Shown here piece after piece: positions 51,274-63,938 of a DNA stretch of 64,000 nt. This DNA comes from Montifringilla adamsi (Eukaryota; Chordata; Aves; Passeriformes; Passeridae), in contig JAGGNK010008781.1 of assembly GCA_017590115.1 (NCBI GenBank), forward strand, positions 7,729,371 to 7,793,370, read 5' to 3'. The translations under genes were made by a program, and so were the position numbers. Numbering within the stretch: the first letter of the stretch is position 1; every line of letters begins with the position of its first letter. The notes under the pieces were generated by a model that was not told the DNA's origin, did no database searches, and saw nothing but the letters and a program-made list of their open reading frames with translations.

Positions 51274-54200
51274 CAATTTTATTTATTAATTTTAACAGCT
51301 TCCATATGATGTAGCAAAGCCCTTTCCAGTCAAAAGAGACTTCCCTGAAGGAAGAACCGCGGACTCAGGAAAAAAAATTTATAATGCTAATTTTTTAGAA
51401 GATGAATGTCATCCTGTACATAGGGATGAGGACATTTTGGTCAGTGCATGGTCTCAGATGAGGAACTTAGCCAGGGCCCAAGAAGGTAATCTCAGACATG
51501 CTTGATCCAGGGCATGCTGTATTCTTGCTATTTGAGTCCTGAATTACTTCACTGACCACAGCAGTTTTTAAAGAAAACACCATTTTACATGCCCCTTCTT
51601 TCTAGGCTACTGATCCAGATAGCCTTTCAGATCAGACAGTAGATCATTATTAATGGCATATTTATTCTGAGAGCCCCTTGGTGACTCCTTTCAGCAAATA
51701 AAAACATACTAAGAGCTGACTGTCCCTGTGAATTCTTTCCAATTCAATGGCAGGTACCTCCGATTTTCCACTGACATGCTGCAAATGAATGATTAAATGA
51801 AAGTAAATTCCACCGAGCTAAACAGTGGAAGGAGACACCAACACCAAAGGGACTGGAAACAGACAAGCTGCAGCATTAAGAGGTGACTCTAAGTGCTATA
51901 AAAGACAGCACCCTTTTGTTGTAAGGGAGTATCATCTCTTTTGCAAGGGCCAGATAGGAATCATCTAAATTAAAACTGGTTTTGAAAAGAATGCCATGGT
52001 ACTTGTCTAACACAGGCAACCTAGTCATAAACATGAAGGAATACCCAGAGAAGTCATCTACAGTTCTTAAGCAAGTGGCAAAGACTTTAGAGAAGGATGT
52101 TGTTGAACCAAGGATTAAAAAAACTCACCCGTTCTCTTACTAAAATAAACGCAGATCCAGCACTGGAAGGAACTATGTTGTGATACAGCTTGTGGATACA
52201 TTTTACCTTAGTTTAGTTCATGAGATAAGATTAGGCTTGCCCATAAATTCTTATGGTATTGGTTCTAATTCTGATTTAAGAATGACTTGTGAGCCTTCAG
52301 CTCATTGAGAATAGCATGCATCAGCAACTCTGCTGAATGCTTGTTGTGATATCAAATTGCCAGACAAGTCTTTATCTCTGGTTGTTGAGATCTTAGTGTC
52401 TTGCCCAGATGCACACCACGGGAGCAGACAGCAAGTCAAAGGTAACACATGCCAGGATAACAACCCAGCAGCCACAACTGCCTTGAGGGCGCAGAGGAAG
52501 CCAAAATTATTCTATCACACAGCAGCAGTGACTGGGAAACCCACATCCCCAGGGATGGCATGAGTTCAGGTACCATGAAGTTAGGGATCTCTTGCCTATT
52601 TTCAACATGTTTGACCTTTGTGTTTCTTCTCTAATTCTGCCACCTTCTGAATGACAAAAGTCAAAACTCAAATGCTTTAAAAGAATGGCATCCAGCCTGA
52701 AAGAAAAAGCTCCCACGATTTTCTTTCCCTAGTGAATGTTCTGCAGAATTTCCTGCTAAGTGTGTGTTTATAACCCAAATGCTTGTACATAAAGGTGGCA
52801 TTTTTGAGCTCCACCCTGGGCAGCATATTTTTCAGCTCTTGAATCTGCTCCAAGGGAACTTTTAGTACCACCTTGAAGCCAACAATGGTACATGAGTGCC
52901 AAGAGGGATTTCAATTTTTCCATTTAAAGAAACAAACTTTTCACTGCTTTCTTTCTCTCAAGCCAGACTTACTCATAGAGGAAATTTCAGAGGAATACTT
53001 TCAAGAATATTCCTTCTATGAGGGAATCAAAACCATTGATTGACAGATGTACACATAAAATCAACAAATGATGCTGTTTATTGCTCTGAGAACAGTCCTG
53101 GTGTTTTATGTTTTGATTCCTCCTCACTTGTGATTACTACATTTCCCTTTTAATAAGTACTGCTCTGTACTGCTCCCCTCTTTACAAGTCAGCACACCCT
53201 GAGAGGCCAATTCAACACAACAAAACCATCTTCAAAGAGCTCCTGTACAAAAGAGACTGATTTTAAAACTTCCTCTTCTGGACTTTACAACTGGGGTACT
53301 CCAGACTAATGATTGGAGTGATGTAAAGTTTTATTTCTCCTGTATTTCTGGACAAGTGAGCACTGGAAATGTTGTCTTGAAAACAGGAGTGGAAAAAGTG
53401 AAACTAAAACATTAAAGACCGTTAAATGTGACAATTCTAAGGTACTTTTCCTACCTGAGTTCTCTAGAGTACGTGGGATTTAACTAAACAATCAAACAGC
53501 TCTCCTGCAAACCATTCAGCATTTTAAGACTGCAATGGCTGTCTCAGATTCTGCCGGGTTTACAAGTGATGATGGCTATGCACTAATATAAACTCAAATT
53601 GCTGATAGAGCAGCTAAAACCATCAGATTCTGAAACACCTCCGATTTATTGCTTCTGCCATAGAAGCAGAGCAGTAGGCTCTCAGAGAGTAGTCACAGGG
53701 CAGAGTGGGAAGAAAGAGCAGATACTGTTGCTAAATTTGATAAGGGTCATGAACTGGAGCTCCTATTGATGTGGGACTGACTATATTTTCATCTAAGTAC
53801 CAAAGCATAAAAGTCTGATGCTAAACATACATGCTCCTGTAGATCAAGGCAAAACCTCCTAATATCTCCCAATATTCAACCCAGGAATATTTTCTGTCCT
53901 TTATTATAAAATGTTTTACAAGAGCAAGTAAAAACAATAAATAAATTTGCAAAATAATTTGCTTAGAAATCATTGTGGGGATTTTAGCCTCTATTAATAA
54001 GAGCAACCAGCACTATTACACTGTTCCATAGAGTTGTAGTTTTTCACACAATATCTAGCTGTGCTGCAAATTTACTCACCACAAAATACTGCACAGGCTA
54101 GAATTTTGGAAGGATCTGGGAGGAAGTGAATGCAGACTCCCAGATAACCACTGACAGTGACCAAACACACAGAAACCACACCTGGCTCAGGATGGCCTTG

Positions 54201-56040
54201 AGCACAAGGACTGGGACAGCACTTGTTTGTATCTGGAAGGAAACATCAAATGCAACTGCTTTGTTTCTCTACCCTTCCCACCTGCTTCTGACATTAGAGG
54301 GGCCAAGAACTGACCAAAGCCCACTGGCCTCCCCCTGTGGCTGTTACTGCCACAGTCAAACAGCACAGACTGTGCAGGTTTTTCATACAAGGAAGCTGTA
54401 ACATTCCTTAATTTTATTTTTTTTTTTCCTAAAGAGAAATAGGAAAGGAGGAAAGAATTAATTCTTACCCACTATGCAACCTTGACACTGGTAAGTACAA
54501 GTCTATTAAGTCACCACAATTCTTTCATCATTCTTTCATTGATTCACTTCAATTCCAATCAAATCAGGTCCTTACTGTGCAATTTCAATTTTGTTTAAAT
54601 TTATGACCCCATAAAAAACCCAGCCATGAATCACTGAGCAGGAATGGCATAAATCAGCTTGTTCAGCTGCTTCAGTACTTTGGATTTAAGGATTTTCAAC
54701 ATTTTATTTTGTTAAAGAAAAATGAAAACATTTTAAAGGATTTGTTTCATACTGCTATTGTTCTCAGATTAGCAGCAGCAGAAATATTTAAAGAACTGAT
54801 TAGGAGACTGCTATTACAGCAAGCAAACACTGGAAGAGTTACTGCAGCTTCAATATAATCCTTAGGGAATGTTTCTATTGCATTCAGACATGGCTAGGTG
54901 GAATATGACTGTATATTTCAGAGGCCAGGTTGATTTCTCAGTGCTCTATTTATTTTAAGATGAGCCATTAGAGCCACAACTTCTGTTAGGGATAATCAGT
55001 CAAAAGCATAATTATCTCTTCAGGCAGAGATGTCAAGTGACCACTTTACCCAACCTACACAAATTTCAATGGGCCACTCAAACCACCAAGTTACTGCTGC
55101 TGAATGAAAACGCTCCGCAGTCTCCTCATACAATTATTCTCCAGGTAATATTAACATATTAATCAACAAATTCTGTAGCCTAAAATAAATTACAATAAGG
55201 AGCCTCGGATTCTATTGCCCACATTGTAAAATGCTGACATGCAATATTTTTCTCTATTGGCAGAGACTTCTTCAGGTGTCCATGTAGATTAAATAACTTT
55301 CTTTTTACACAGCATTCCACACTCCCGACTGATTTATAGCCACATTTGGATGACCTGGGAATCAGTTCAACAGCTGACCAATTCTAAAACTTGCAAAAGC
55401 ATTCTGGGCACTTCTAGCAAATCTTGGGAAAAACTGAACCTTAAAAACCAGCAAAAACCAACCAACAAAGAAAAACAATAAAGGAGGGACAAGGAAAGTT
55501 TATGTTTTATGTTACACACGTTTGGTTGAAGAACCTGGCAGGAAACAATTACCAACACATTCCAGCATAAAAACTAGCTCCCACTTCTCATCCTCCCCGT
55601 GTGACACAACGTGATGAAGCTAGAGGGTGCTTGTGCCTGAAAATTTGTCCATTTTTCAAAACATGACAGTGACCTAGTAAAAGAAGTCTTAAATATATGA
55701 TAGGGCTGAACCAGTTAGTCATTAAATACTGTGGAAATGGCAGTGATTATTTTGTGATAAATAAATTAATTTCCTACATTTATCTGATATGATTTAATTT
55801 AATTTACTCAGCAGTTTGCAGCTGAAAGATAAAGTGAAAATATTTAGAAGTGCACTTCACTGTCACAGAGACTTGTACCATTTACATATTAATTGGCCTG
55901 GCACTATTTGTTCAAAAGACAGCACAAACTTCTATTTTTCCATTTCCAGAGACCTAAAGCCCAGTAAGATAGTTCAGAAAAGTGACAGAATTTCTGTATG
56001 CTGTGTAAAACCCAAAATGTGCTGGCAAGGGGCAATATAA

Positions 56041-57225
56041 TTTATTGCCAATACTACCTAGTAAGCATGCAAAACCAAAAGGCAGCATTGCTTTATTTTA
56101 GGAAGCACAAATTTTTGACCATGCCAGCTTGGCACAGGGATTTTATTCAGATAAGGTGAAAACATATAAAAAAAAAAAGTTCTTAAAAACCCAAACCAAC
56201 TTCTTTTTTGAATAAAAATAGATAGTTTAATTAGGTTTCTGTTGGCTACATTTAAGTCACATTTAATATTAAATTAATCTGTATTAAAATATGTACAAAG
56301 AACGATGTAATGATACATAACCTCTATGTATTTGTTACAATACATGAAAACATTGAAGTCACAGTGAATTCAAGCAAACACTTCAAGTAGAAGAGCATTC
56401 CACATGTACACATATACACAGCCACCGAAGCTGAGCAGGGTAAGGCCAGTGAGCCATTTCATATGACCAAAGTAAAATGAAATCTGCCATGGAACAGGAT
56501 AAGCTACTCTGTCAATATTTACAGTGCTGCACTCTACACAGAATTATCATAGTACTTCAGCCTTCTTCCAGGAAAATTATTCCCAGAGTCAAGTCAATAT
56601 AGTATCCCAATGCATGGTTAAAAAGGCTTTATTGATACTGGCATTCCCTGGATTTTTCATTTGGTATTTGGCAGTTACTCACTATTTGGATTTTAAAAAC
56701 CCTGAAATCTAAAAACTCCTCTCACAAAACAAGTCTTTCAGTTAAACTACAAGACTTCATTCTGATAATACTAAAAAACATTTTCAGCATTCTAGAACTT
56801 CAAGGAGAGTTTCAAATAGTTTGTTTAAAAAATAAAAAACATTCAAGACAATTTTAAAAGTACAATTGAACAGTAATATAAATATGGAACTTCAAAAGCT
56901 ATTTTTTGTTATCAGTCAACAACTGAACATCACAAGAGTACATCTACTAATAAAAGCAGGCTTGATAAATAGAAATCCAATGTACAAATACCAGGTGACA
57001 GCTTTTGCCATTACCAGGGTGGGATGTTTAGAAAGAGAAGCGTTCCATATCTCTGTGCTGAGATTAAAATCCTTTTGACCTCCCAAAAGGCATAAAAACA
57101 CCAGTCCAGGCCTGTACCAGTAGCTAAGATACATCAAAACTGCAGCACCATGAACTTTGGAACATCCAAAACCATTTCAGAGGGTCTCATCCTCAGCTTC
57201 CAGCACAAGGAGCCAAAAGGCACCA
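56041..57225 (-). other. CDC45: Probable CDC45 3' UTR exon and polyadenylation region
   Basis: A strong minus-strand acceptor (tctgctcttgttatgcag) ends at 57226 and could receive the donor placed just after the CDC45 stop. Downstream AATAAA hexamers on the minus strand lie at 56633-56628, 56147-56142, 56097-56092 and 56046-56041. None lies between the stop and this acceptor. The exon is inferred; its end is uncertain. Confidence 0.35.
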
Positions 57226-57885
57226 CTGCATAACAAGAGCAGAAGACAAAACAATCAGTAGTCAAAGTGTAAAGAAGGAAACAAATGGATGCAGAAATCC
57301 TGTGAGCCATGCATGTCTCTGCTGTCTAAGGAGCAGCTTTGAACCAGTGCGCAGCTACTTGACAACTACAAATAAATTCTTATATCCCCATCTTTCTTCC
57401 AGGTAGAAACTACACACCAACCTAGGCTACAACCCTAACACTGGGAAAGAAAAATGCAAATTCTACATTAACATCAAAGCCAGTGGCACTGCTGTGGCCA
57501 AAATTCCATCCTGAGCTCAAGCAAGCCATCAGAATTAAATGTCAGTAACAGAGGATCAGCTACAATCAGCTAACATTGCCATTTCTCTCACAACACAAAC
57601 TGATGCTCCTTTTCCACCATAAGTTAAAAAACCACAAAAAGTTAGGAACAACGACAGAGAAGCTCATGGATGATGAAACTTAAATAAATTTCTTAAGGAT
57701 GAAAAAATTTAGCTTTCACATTGTCTGGCTCCTCCTCCAAAGCAAAATATTTGTCTTTGTAAGAAACTCTTAGCTTCAATTTATATTTTCACTAAAAGTT
57801 GCCATATTTTTAAAAAATATTCTACAGATAGTAGCAGGTTACTTGATTTGTAATAATTTTTAAAGTAATGCTTATAGTGTCTTAC

Positions 57886-57952
57886 CTTTAAGACAAGAGA
57901 GAAATGAGTGCATCCAGAAATTTGCTCCGATCTTCTGTTTTCAATTCAATTA
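57886..57952 (-). CDS. CDC45: CDC45 last coding exon with stop
   Basis: Encodes [20 protein letters not shown] and TAA (57890-57888). Two bases after the stop a consensus donor (AAAG|gtaaga) begins, so the exon very probably splices to a 3' UTR exon. Acceptor attttag. Confidence 0.93.
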
Positions 57953-60900
57953 CTAAAATATGAAATATTTCATTACAGGATGAAAATAACAGAAAGATAT
58001 ACCAGATATCACCAGAAGATATACCAGGTATCTTCTCTTGAAGAACAATAAGCCTGAGTATACCAATTTATATTCTTACCTTTAAGAAGGAGAAACTATT
58101 TGGACAAAATGCAAAGGACATTGGTTTTTTTTGTGCTTAAATATTAGCAAACTAATTTGTAGGTGCTCACTCCACAACAGAGCAGGCACTTATTAAATCT
58201 AAGAATATTTCTGTGTATGTTCAACATGAATAGATATTGTTGAAGAAGCCTGTGTCTTTTTTAAGCAAGTGCAAGATAGGCTGATTTCACTGCTTAAATG
58301 TCTCATCATACAGGGTGCTAAATTTAAAGCCTTCCCAGATAACATCATGGACTGGAAATGAAGTGCACATGTGCTTTCTGTCAGTGCAGGCAGAACACAG
58401 CCCTCAGAGAGCCAGGCTGGCTGCTCTGTGGTTTGTGCAGTGGGAGGCAGCGCTCGGAATTCCCAGTGAAAATACAAAAAAAATGCTTAGTATTTACTTT
58501 TTTAGATTTGAGGTGTTGGGGAAAAAAGACTGTTTTATGTGACTTATATTGCAGTGAGTATGGCTCACCATGAAATCATCTTGTACTTATGCAGTTTTGA
58601 CTGATTTCCCTCACTCTTGTATCATGCAAAAGAACTTAAAATTGGGGTCTGCTATACCCTCTACAATACTGTGTCTTTCCAACATCAGCTATGGTGTTGT
58701 TGGATTAATTTTCATTCCAGGGAACATCAGCAGAATGTGGTGATATCAACACTTTTGTTACTCAGGAATACTTGCCAATATCTGTCTTTTGAATCTTGGA
58801 ATTTGGCACCAGGTCTTTTCCCTATAATTTTTAATTTTTGCTTTTGCCTAGGCAATATTTCATGACTCTAGACATCTGGCAGTGAGCACATTTTGTGTTT
58901 TATTCAAATAGCTCGAGTCTGTTCAAACGTGGTTTTTGCCTGACATTTCAGCATCTACCACACTACCTTAGCCAACACGTATTCTCCAACTTTCACGAAG
59001 ATGTCTTTATCTATCCCATCCTTATTGGTCCCTCCTCTTTGTCTACTGTTTTTCTTCCCCCACGGGTCTGGATTTGCCACGGACCCTCAGCAAGGGCCGC
59101 GCCAGCACCGCCCCCTGCAGGCCCCGCTACTCACTGGACATCTGGAAGTGGTTGTGCAGCGTCCGCGAGCTGGTGCTCTCCGCAGCCTTCTCGAAGGCTC
59201 TCCCGAAAAAGCTGAGGCAGGAGCAGAAACACGAATGAGTGCCACGGGAAAGGATGTTTACTGAGGTAAAAGCAAGGAATTTTTTCCTGGCTGAGAGGGG
59301 GAAATGGCTTCCAGATGTTTTTACAGGTGCTGTGTATTCAACACACACCTCACTTATTCATGTGCAAAAAATTTTACATTGGAGGCTTTTAGAAATGAAG
59401 TAATGGGCCATATAGTAAACTATTTCCCTCTTTTAAGAGGGAAGGAAAAGAAAAAACCTTACAAGGAAGGTCTTGAAGATCTGTATCCTCTCTCAAAGCA
59501 CCTCATGCACACAGTATGCAGAAGGTGTGTTTTTGAGGAGAATCATTCAAGTCAACATAAACAGTGTTAAACAGGTACATATATTTGCTTAAATATATTT
59601 GCTTAAAAACAGGAAAGATATATTTGCTTCAAAGACAGGTTTAGAACTTGTAAACACTTTGCTTACTTCTTTTTGTCTGAGCTTTCTGTCTCTGGAGGAA
59701 TCCCCACCATGATGACAGTTCCCTGTTCAACATCCATGGGTGCAGCCATGACCAGGGGCAGCAGCTTGCAGCGCTTGTTTTTTGTCTGCAAGTCAGAAAG
59801 CCTCTATGTTACACAAGGCTCAGAAAGCAATTTAATATCAGCTCTCCATGTGAGATAGCATTACAAAGAGCCACCTAGGGATACAGATATTCTGCAGTTC
59901 AACAGAAGGTGGTTTCTTTACAGGATATCTTAATTCACTTGTTCCTTACAGTAAGTCACTTTAAGGACTAATAGGAATTTCAGTGAAATTTCAAATCTTA
60001 CAAAATTAACAAATGTTTAGATCGTTATTATCTTAGTAATGAAAACTCAATGCTATGAAGTCTCCAAACAGGTACCTTCCCTAGAGCAGCATTCACACAT
60101 ATGCTAAAATCATCCAATCAATCAGCAGAAAAACATTATTAATAGTTTCCTCTAATGCTTTTAATAATCAACTGCAAGTATGTGAGAGAACAGTAAGCAC
60201 TACACCAATAAGAAGTTTGTGAGTCAAATGCTTTTGATTTACTTACAGAGCAAACGAATGATTTCAGTAAGTATTTGCTAAGGAGACATAGAGACACTGG
60301 TTTGGAAAACAGTTTCACATCTGGTGTGCCCTAGGAAAAGAAGAATTATTTCAATTACAGCCCAAGATAATTCTTACTTAGTTTTATTATCTGCTAACAA
60401 GTCTAGAAGCTGTGTGTGGCTCAAAGAACACTAACAAGAACCATCACAATACAGGAGGTTGAGCTCACCCAGCTTTGCAGCAAAGCCCTCTCCCCTTTAT
60501 GAGGGGTGATTCTCCTTTGGGAGGTTCAGAGCAATGTCAATATTGACCCATCACAGGACAGCACAGTACAGAGCAATGGGTTCTTTCTTGCAGAGTAATT
60601 CTTGCTGTGCCAAGCACTTAAGGAAACTGTTATTCAAGGATGATACAGTCAAAAAGGAGAGTCAAATGAGAACCCAAACACACAGTTCTGACCTCCATGA
60701 GGGAGCAATAAAGAAATGGCCCCTGGGAAATGACAAGGTTGGTGCAAATACAGCTGGCCACTGTCTGCTGAATGGCACGTAGCTGCTTTTTGGCTAGGTC
60801 CAGTCCTTGGTGCAGCTTGTCCAGGTTACCCCTGCAACAAAAAGAATAAAAATAGACACTTCCTTAGTACAATAAAGTTTTTAATATAAAAATTATATCA

Positions 60901-63900
60901 AAATACTATTCTCAGGGATATTTTGATTTTTTCAATAGCTTATGAAGCAACAATTCATATTTTAGATCCATAATCCGAATACATTGTCCTAAATAAAATC
61001 CAAAATACTGAAGAGACATATTTTTAGTACCTGGAGAGACTGTCCAAAGCCTTAATGAAATTAGTTGTTTCAGGCCCCTCTTTCTCTATGTTCTCCATGA
61101 GAGAAGTTGTTGCATAAACTATGTCACTTGCTGAGAACTTGTTCTTAAAGCCAAAGTGAATGCTGAAAGTCTGAACTCGCAAATCTTTCATTCTGCAAAA
61201 TGAAATAAACCCAGGAAAGTTTATTAGCATTATCAACATTGACCAGCTGTCTCCCCAGTATGTTAATCTTAAGAACATGAAAAAAAAACCTTGTACTAAC
61301 ATTTGCAACAAATCTAGTGTTACTTTGTCAATCTAAGAATCATATTTTTAAAAACAACATATTAGATCATCTCCATACAAAAATATTTGAACTTAATTGA
61401 AAAGTATTTTCAGATAAAACATTTGTATTTAAAACAATTTACCCAAATTTGTTTGCAGATTCTTCAATCATCTCCCGAAGATTTTCTTTCAAAGACATGT
61501 CCATGGAATTAAACTTCTGTTTCACTTGCTTCAAGGGCAAACTAAAAACAGAAGGAAAAAATTCATTGACAGGTGTGCCAGAAGAAACAAGTATTTTGCC
61601 TTTTTCTCATAGGATTTTTAAAATGATTAGATAATTTAACAAGGTTAAGTCTGACTAAACTTGCATGCATTTGTTTTTTCAGTCATTGGAAAGTGAATAC
61701 AAGGAAGCAGGGGTTACTTTACTGAGCTGCCGTTCCATAAAAGCATACAGCAAGTGTTCCCTGTAAACCAATACACAAGTTGTGTAACTCAGAGACACTG
61801 CCACCTCTTCAGAGCCCCACAATTATATTTAAAAGCTGACAGCTTGAGTACTTGCAAGCTATGTTCTGAATATTTTCCTGTAAGTCATTGAAAAAAAAGA
61901 TCCAAATTTTTATAACTCACCCCATGTCAGCCAAAAACTCCTGGAGCCTCTTCTGCCCTTGCACAGACCAAAGCTTGAGGCTGGCAGAGGTGTAGCAGGT
62001 GTTACAGAGACTTTCATAGAGAGACCAGTGCTGGTACAGTGCCAGGCGCAGGCTGAGCAGGAGTTATGGCAAACAATGGCAAACACAAATATCCTCTGAC
62101 CCTACAAACTCCACAAGTAGGAAAGGATTCAGCTGCCCTTACGTATTGCATGTCTGTGCTGCATAACATGCAGTGAGAAGCTCAGGTGATGTAACCCAAG
62201 GGCAGCAATGGTGACTTGTGACCAGGTCTGAAAGGTTAAGCTGAACTGAAGCCCCACGAGCAGCTGAAAGAGGGACCCATGCACAACAAAACATTTGGAT
62301 TTCCCTTTATTTTATTTCCATTCTCAGCAGAGATGGTGCTGGGATTTTTTTTTCCCCTAGATAAGAACTCCAGAGGGGTTCACCCCAGACCTTCTTTAAG
62401 GATACTCATACTCAAATGCAATTCTCATGCAGTCAATGGACAGAGAATTCTCCTCATCCTCGTTGCGGTGGTTGTGGCGGGAGACGTGGCGCTGCAGGAT
62501 CCCAATGTCAGTCACATACTTCATTCTGAAACAAAAACAAGGCTGTCACTTCTGCCTGGGAATTTTTGTTCTTGATTACAAAAAAATAAAAATGCTTCCT
62601 AATGTCTACAGCATGAAAACTGTAGGTAGATTTTTAAACCCTCCCAACTCGTTAAATAATGTTTTTTCAATATTCATCTTTTTACCCAGGCAATTAAAAA
62701 AAACCCAAAAGCCCAAACAAACAAACAAAACACCAAAAAACCAAACCAAACCAAAAAATCCACAAAAACCCCCCAAACCCGAAACAAAACAAAAACAAAA
62801 AATAGACTGACCAAATAAGTTACTTATTACACATATCTATTTTAAAATGTTCATGTATTAGTAAAAATTTAACACCAGAATTTAAGTCTACACATGTAAT
62901 ACTACAATTCTGATCATATCTAGTAGAAAATAAAAAAAGAGGAAAAAATATCTGAAACTTGTTATCTAAAACTGTAAAGGAACCCGGAGGATACAGAACA
63001 TACAAAAGTTTCTTCCTTTAATAAAGCTGTATCAAATTCATGCTCAGGTAAACTACCATTAAACACAATTTCCTCCCAGATCAGAAGTGATTGATTTAAA
63101 ATTTTGTGAAAAACAAAGTTAGCTTAAAAATTCTAAATAATAGAAAATATTTTTTTAGATATATACATTCCTATCTTTGGGAGGCAACAGATCACATTCA
63201 GGCACTAATATATTTAATATCACTGTTAATTACTTATATCTGTTAAAATAATATCCTTATGTTTCCTGATCTCTACTAATTGCTGCTAGCTACTCCCAAA
63301 AATAAAATTTTAAAAGGCAGACAAATAAATGAGAAAGAATAAGAAAAAAAAATATAAACTTTTTAAAAAAAAACTTTCTTACTGAGTGATTTTGTCTTGG
63401 ACCCACTGATCTGTTAGGCCAACAATAGCCCACCTAAATTTTTTGGAAAAAAAGAAATAGAAAAAAAGGTTAAACCAACAAATATTCCAGTAGAGTATAT
63501 TTAACCCTCTAAGTATGTAACAGAACAAACCAGAAACATTGTTTACCAGCAGCACAGAGAAGTTAATAGCAAAGTTATCTACTACTATTCCCTCTTTTAC
63601 AGACATAGACATAAAGCACCAGTCTCCCTTTTTCCATGCAAAACCTGTTGTTGTTTTTAATTAATTTACACAGATGCATCCTCTCATTGAAGACAAACAT
63701 CCACTCGCAAAAGAAACTGGAATCTCATATTTTGGAAAAAATAAATTTCCCAAATTATTATTTGGGAATAATAATTTCCCAAAATTATTATTCCCAAATA
63801 ATTTTGGGAAACCATGCCTGTGTTTGCGGCAGGTTTAAGCTTCCAATCTCTACAAAAAATGATGATGGAAACTTACCACAACATGTCATTCAAGTCCTTA

Positions 63901-63938
63901 GACATTATCCATGCCAGATCAAACATCACCATTGCAGA
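57888..63938 (-). CDS. CDC45: CDC45, CMG helicase subunit (C-terminal 369 residues, 11 exons; 5' part beyond window)
   Basis: CDC45 joins MCM2-7 and GINS to form the CMG replicative helicase and is loaded at origins in S phase. It is a RecJ/DHH-family protein that lost nuclease activity. Eleven exons with matching phases and GT-AG junctions total 1110 nt including TAA. The product aligns throughout with vertebrate CDC45 from the AMVMFDLAW segment to the terminal [12 protein letters not shown]. Since the vertebrate protein is about 566 residues, roughly the first 197 residues, including the DHH motif region, are coded beyond position 64000. Present here are the later part of the helical insert region and the C-terminal DHHA1-like half. 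Introns are short (about 0.2-1.2 kb), typical of a bird. Confidence 0.95.
57953..59134 (-). other. CDC45: Last coding-region intron of CDC45 (1.2 kb)
   Basis: Intronic. It holds a two-copy degenerate tandem around 57992-58033 built on AGATATACCAG. No other element recognised. Confidence 0.65.
59135..59211 (-). CDS. CDC45: CDC45 coding exon in a local GC-rich patch
   Basis: 77 nt encoding [20 protein letters not shown], then HFQMS. Acceptor gcctcag, donor gtgagt. Its GC and CpG content are well above those of the other CDC45 exons. Confidence 0.95.
59577..59630. repeat. Three copies of an ATATTTGCTT motif
   Basis: ATATTTGCTT occurs three times in about 50 bp in a CDC45 intron, the last two separated by an A/G-rich spacer. 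Confidence 0.7.
59667..59785 (-). CDS. CDC45: CDC45 coding exon
   Basis: 119 nt encoding [20 protein letters not shown], then [19 protein letters not shown]. Acceptor cttgcag, donor gtaagc. Confidence 0.95.
60247..60330 (-). CDS. CDC45: CDC45 coding exon
   Basis: 84 nt, 28 codons, encoding [20 protein letters not shown] and then LLKSFVCS. Acceptor ttcctag, donor gtaagt. Confidence 0.95.
60693..60831 (-). CDS. CDC45: CDC45 coding exon
   Basis: 139 nt encoding [20 protein letters not shown], then [19 protein letters not shown] and LYCSLME. Acceptor gttgcag, donor gtcaga. Confidence 0.95.
61031..61192 (-). CDS. CDC45: CDC45 coding exon
   Basis: 162 nt encoding [20 protein letters not shown], continuing to FIKALDSLS. 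Acceptor ttttgcag, donor gtacta. Confidence 0.95.
61443..61541 (-). CDS. CDC45: CDC45 coding exon
   Basis: 99 nt encoding [20 protein letters not shown], then [12 protein letters not shown]. Acceptor tttttag, donor gtaaat. Confidence 0.95.
61921..62052 (-). CDS. CDC45: CDC45 coding exon
   Basis: 132 nt encoding [20 protein letters not shown], then [20 protein letters not shown] and ADM. Acceptor tgctcag, donor gtgagt. Confidence 0.95.
62406..62525 (-). CDS. CDC45: CDC45 coding exon
   Basis: 120 nt encoding [20 protein letters not shown], then [19 protein letters not shown]. Acceptor gtttcag, donor gtatcc. Confidence 0.95.
62695..62806. repeat. A/C-rich low-complexity tract
   Basis: About 110 bp of CAAA, CCAAA and CAAAA-type repeats in a CDC45 intron. 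It may be a decayed simple repeat or old A-rich tail; no retroelement body or flanking duplication was seen. Confidence 0.8.
63383..63433 (-). CDS. CDC45: CDC45 coding exon
   Basis: 51 nt encoding [16 protein letters not shown], an almost invariant segment of vertebrate CDC45. Acceptor atttag, donor gtaaga. Confidence 0.95.
63746..63811. repeat. 66-bp near-perfect inverted repeat (palindrome)
   Basis: Left arm starts TTTCCCAAATTATTATTTGG; the right arm ends with a near reverse complement of it, ATTTTGGGAAA. Arms of about 31 bp match except for a short indel, with almost no loop. It lies in the CDC45 intron between exons 63877-63938 and 63383-63433. AT-rich hairpin or cruciform potential; possibly a foldback mobile-element relic. 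Confidence 0.85.
63877..63938 (-). CDS. CDC45: CDC45 coding exon (first in window)
   Basis: 62 nt encoding [20 protein letters not shown] plus two bases of a Trp codon. Acceptor cttgtag, donor gtaagt. Confidence 0.93.

Larger units (their letters stand above)
41976..56090. other. Intergenic region between CLDN5 and CDC45
   Basis: About 14 kb of AT-rich sequence with simple repeats only (GT run at 44522-44537, T15 at 51259-51273, short ATGAG repeats near 48743). Open frames are short and without recognisable domains. One splice-flanked ATG exon candidate is given separately. No RNA gene or mobile element was recognised. Confidence 0.5.

Noticed and set aside
43300..56000. tRNA, microRNA or LTR elements in the large intergenic region
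   Set aside because: I looked for tRNA-like arms, strong hairpins and paired long repeats by eye and saw none; covariance-model and repeat-library searches would be decisive.
59770..59785. A AAA AAC heptamer, a possible ribosomal slippery site, at the start of a CDC45 exon
   Set aside because: No following pseudoknot or alternative frame of note; simply Lys-Asn codons in a normal conserved exon.
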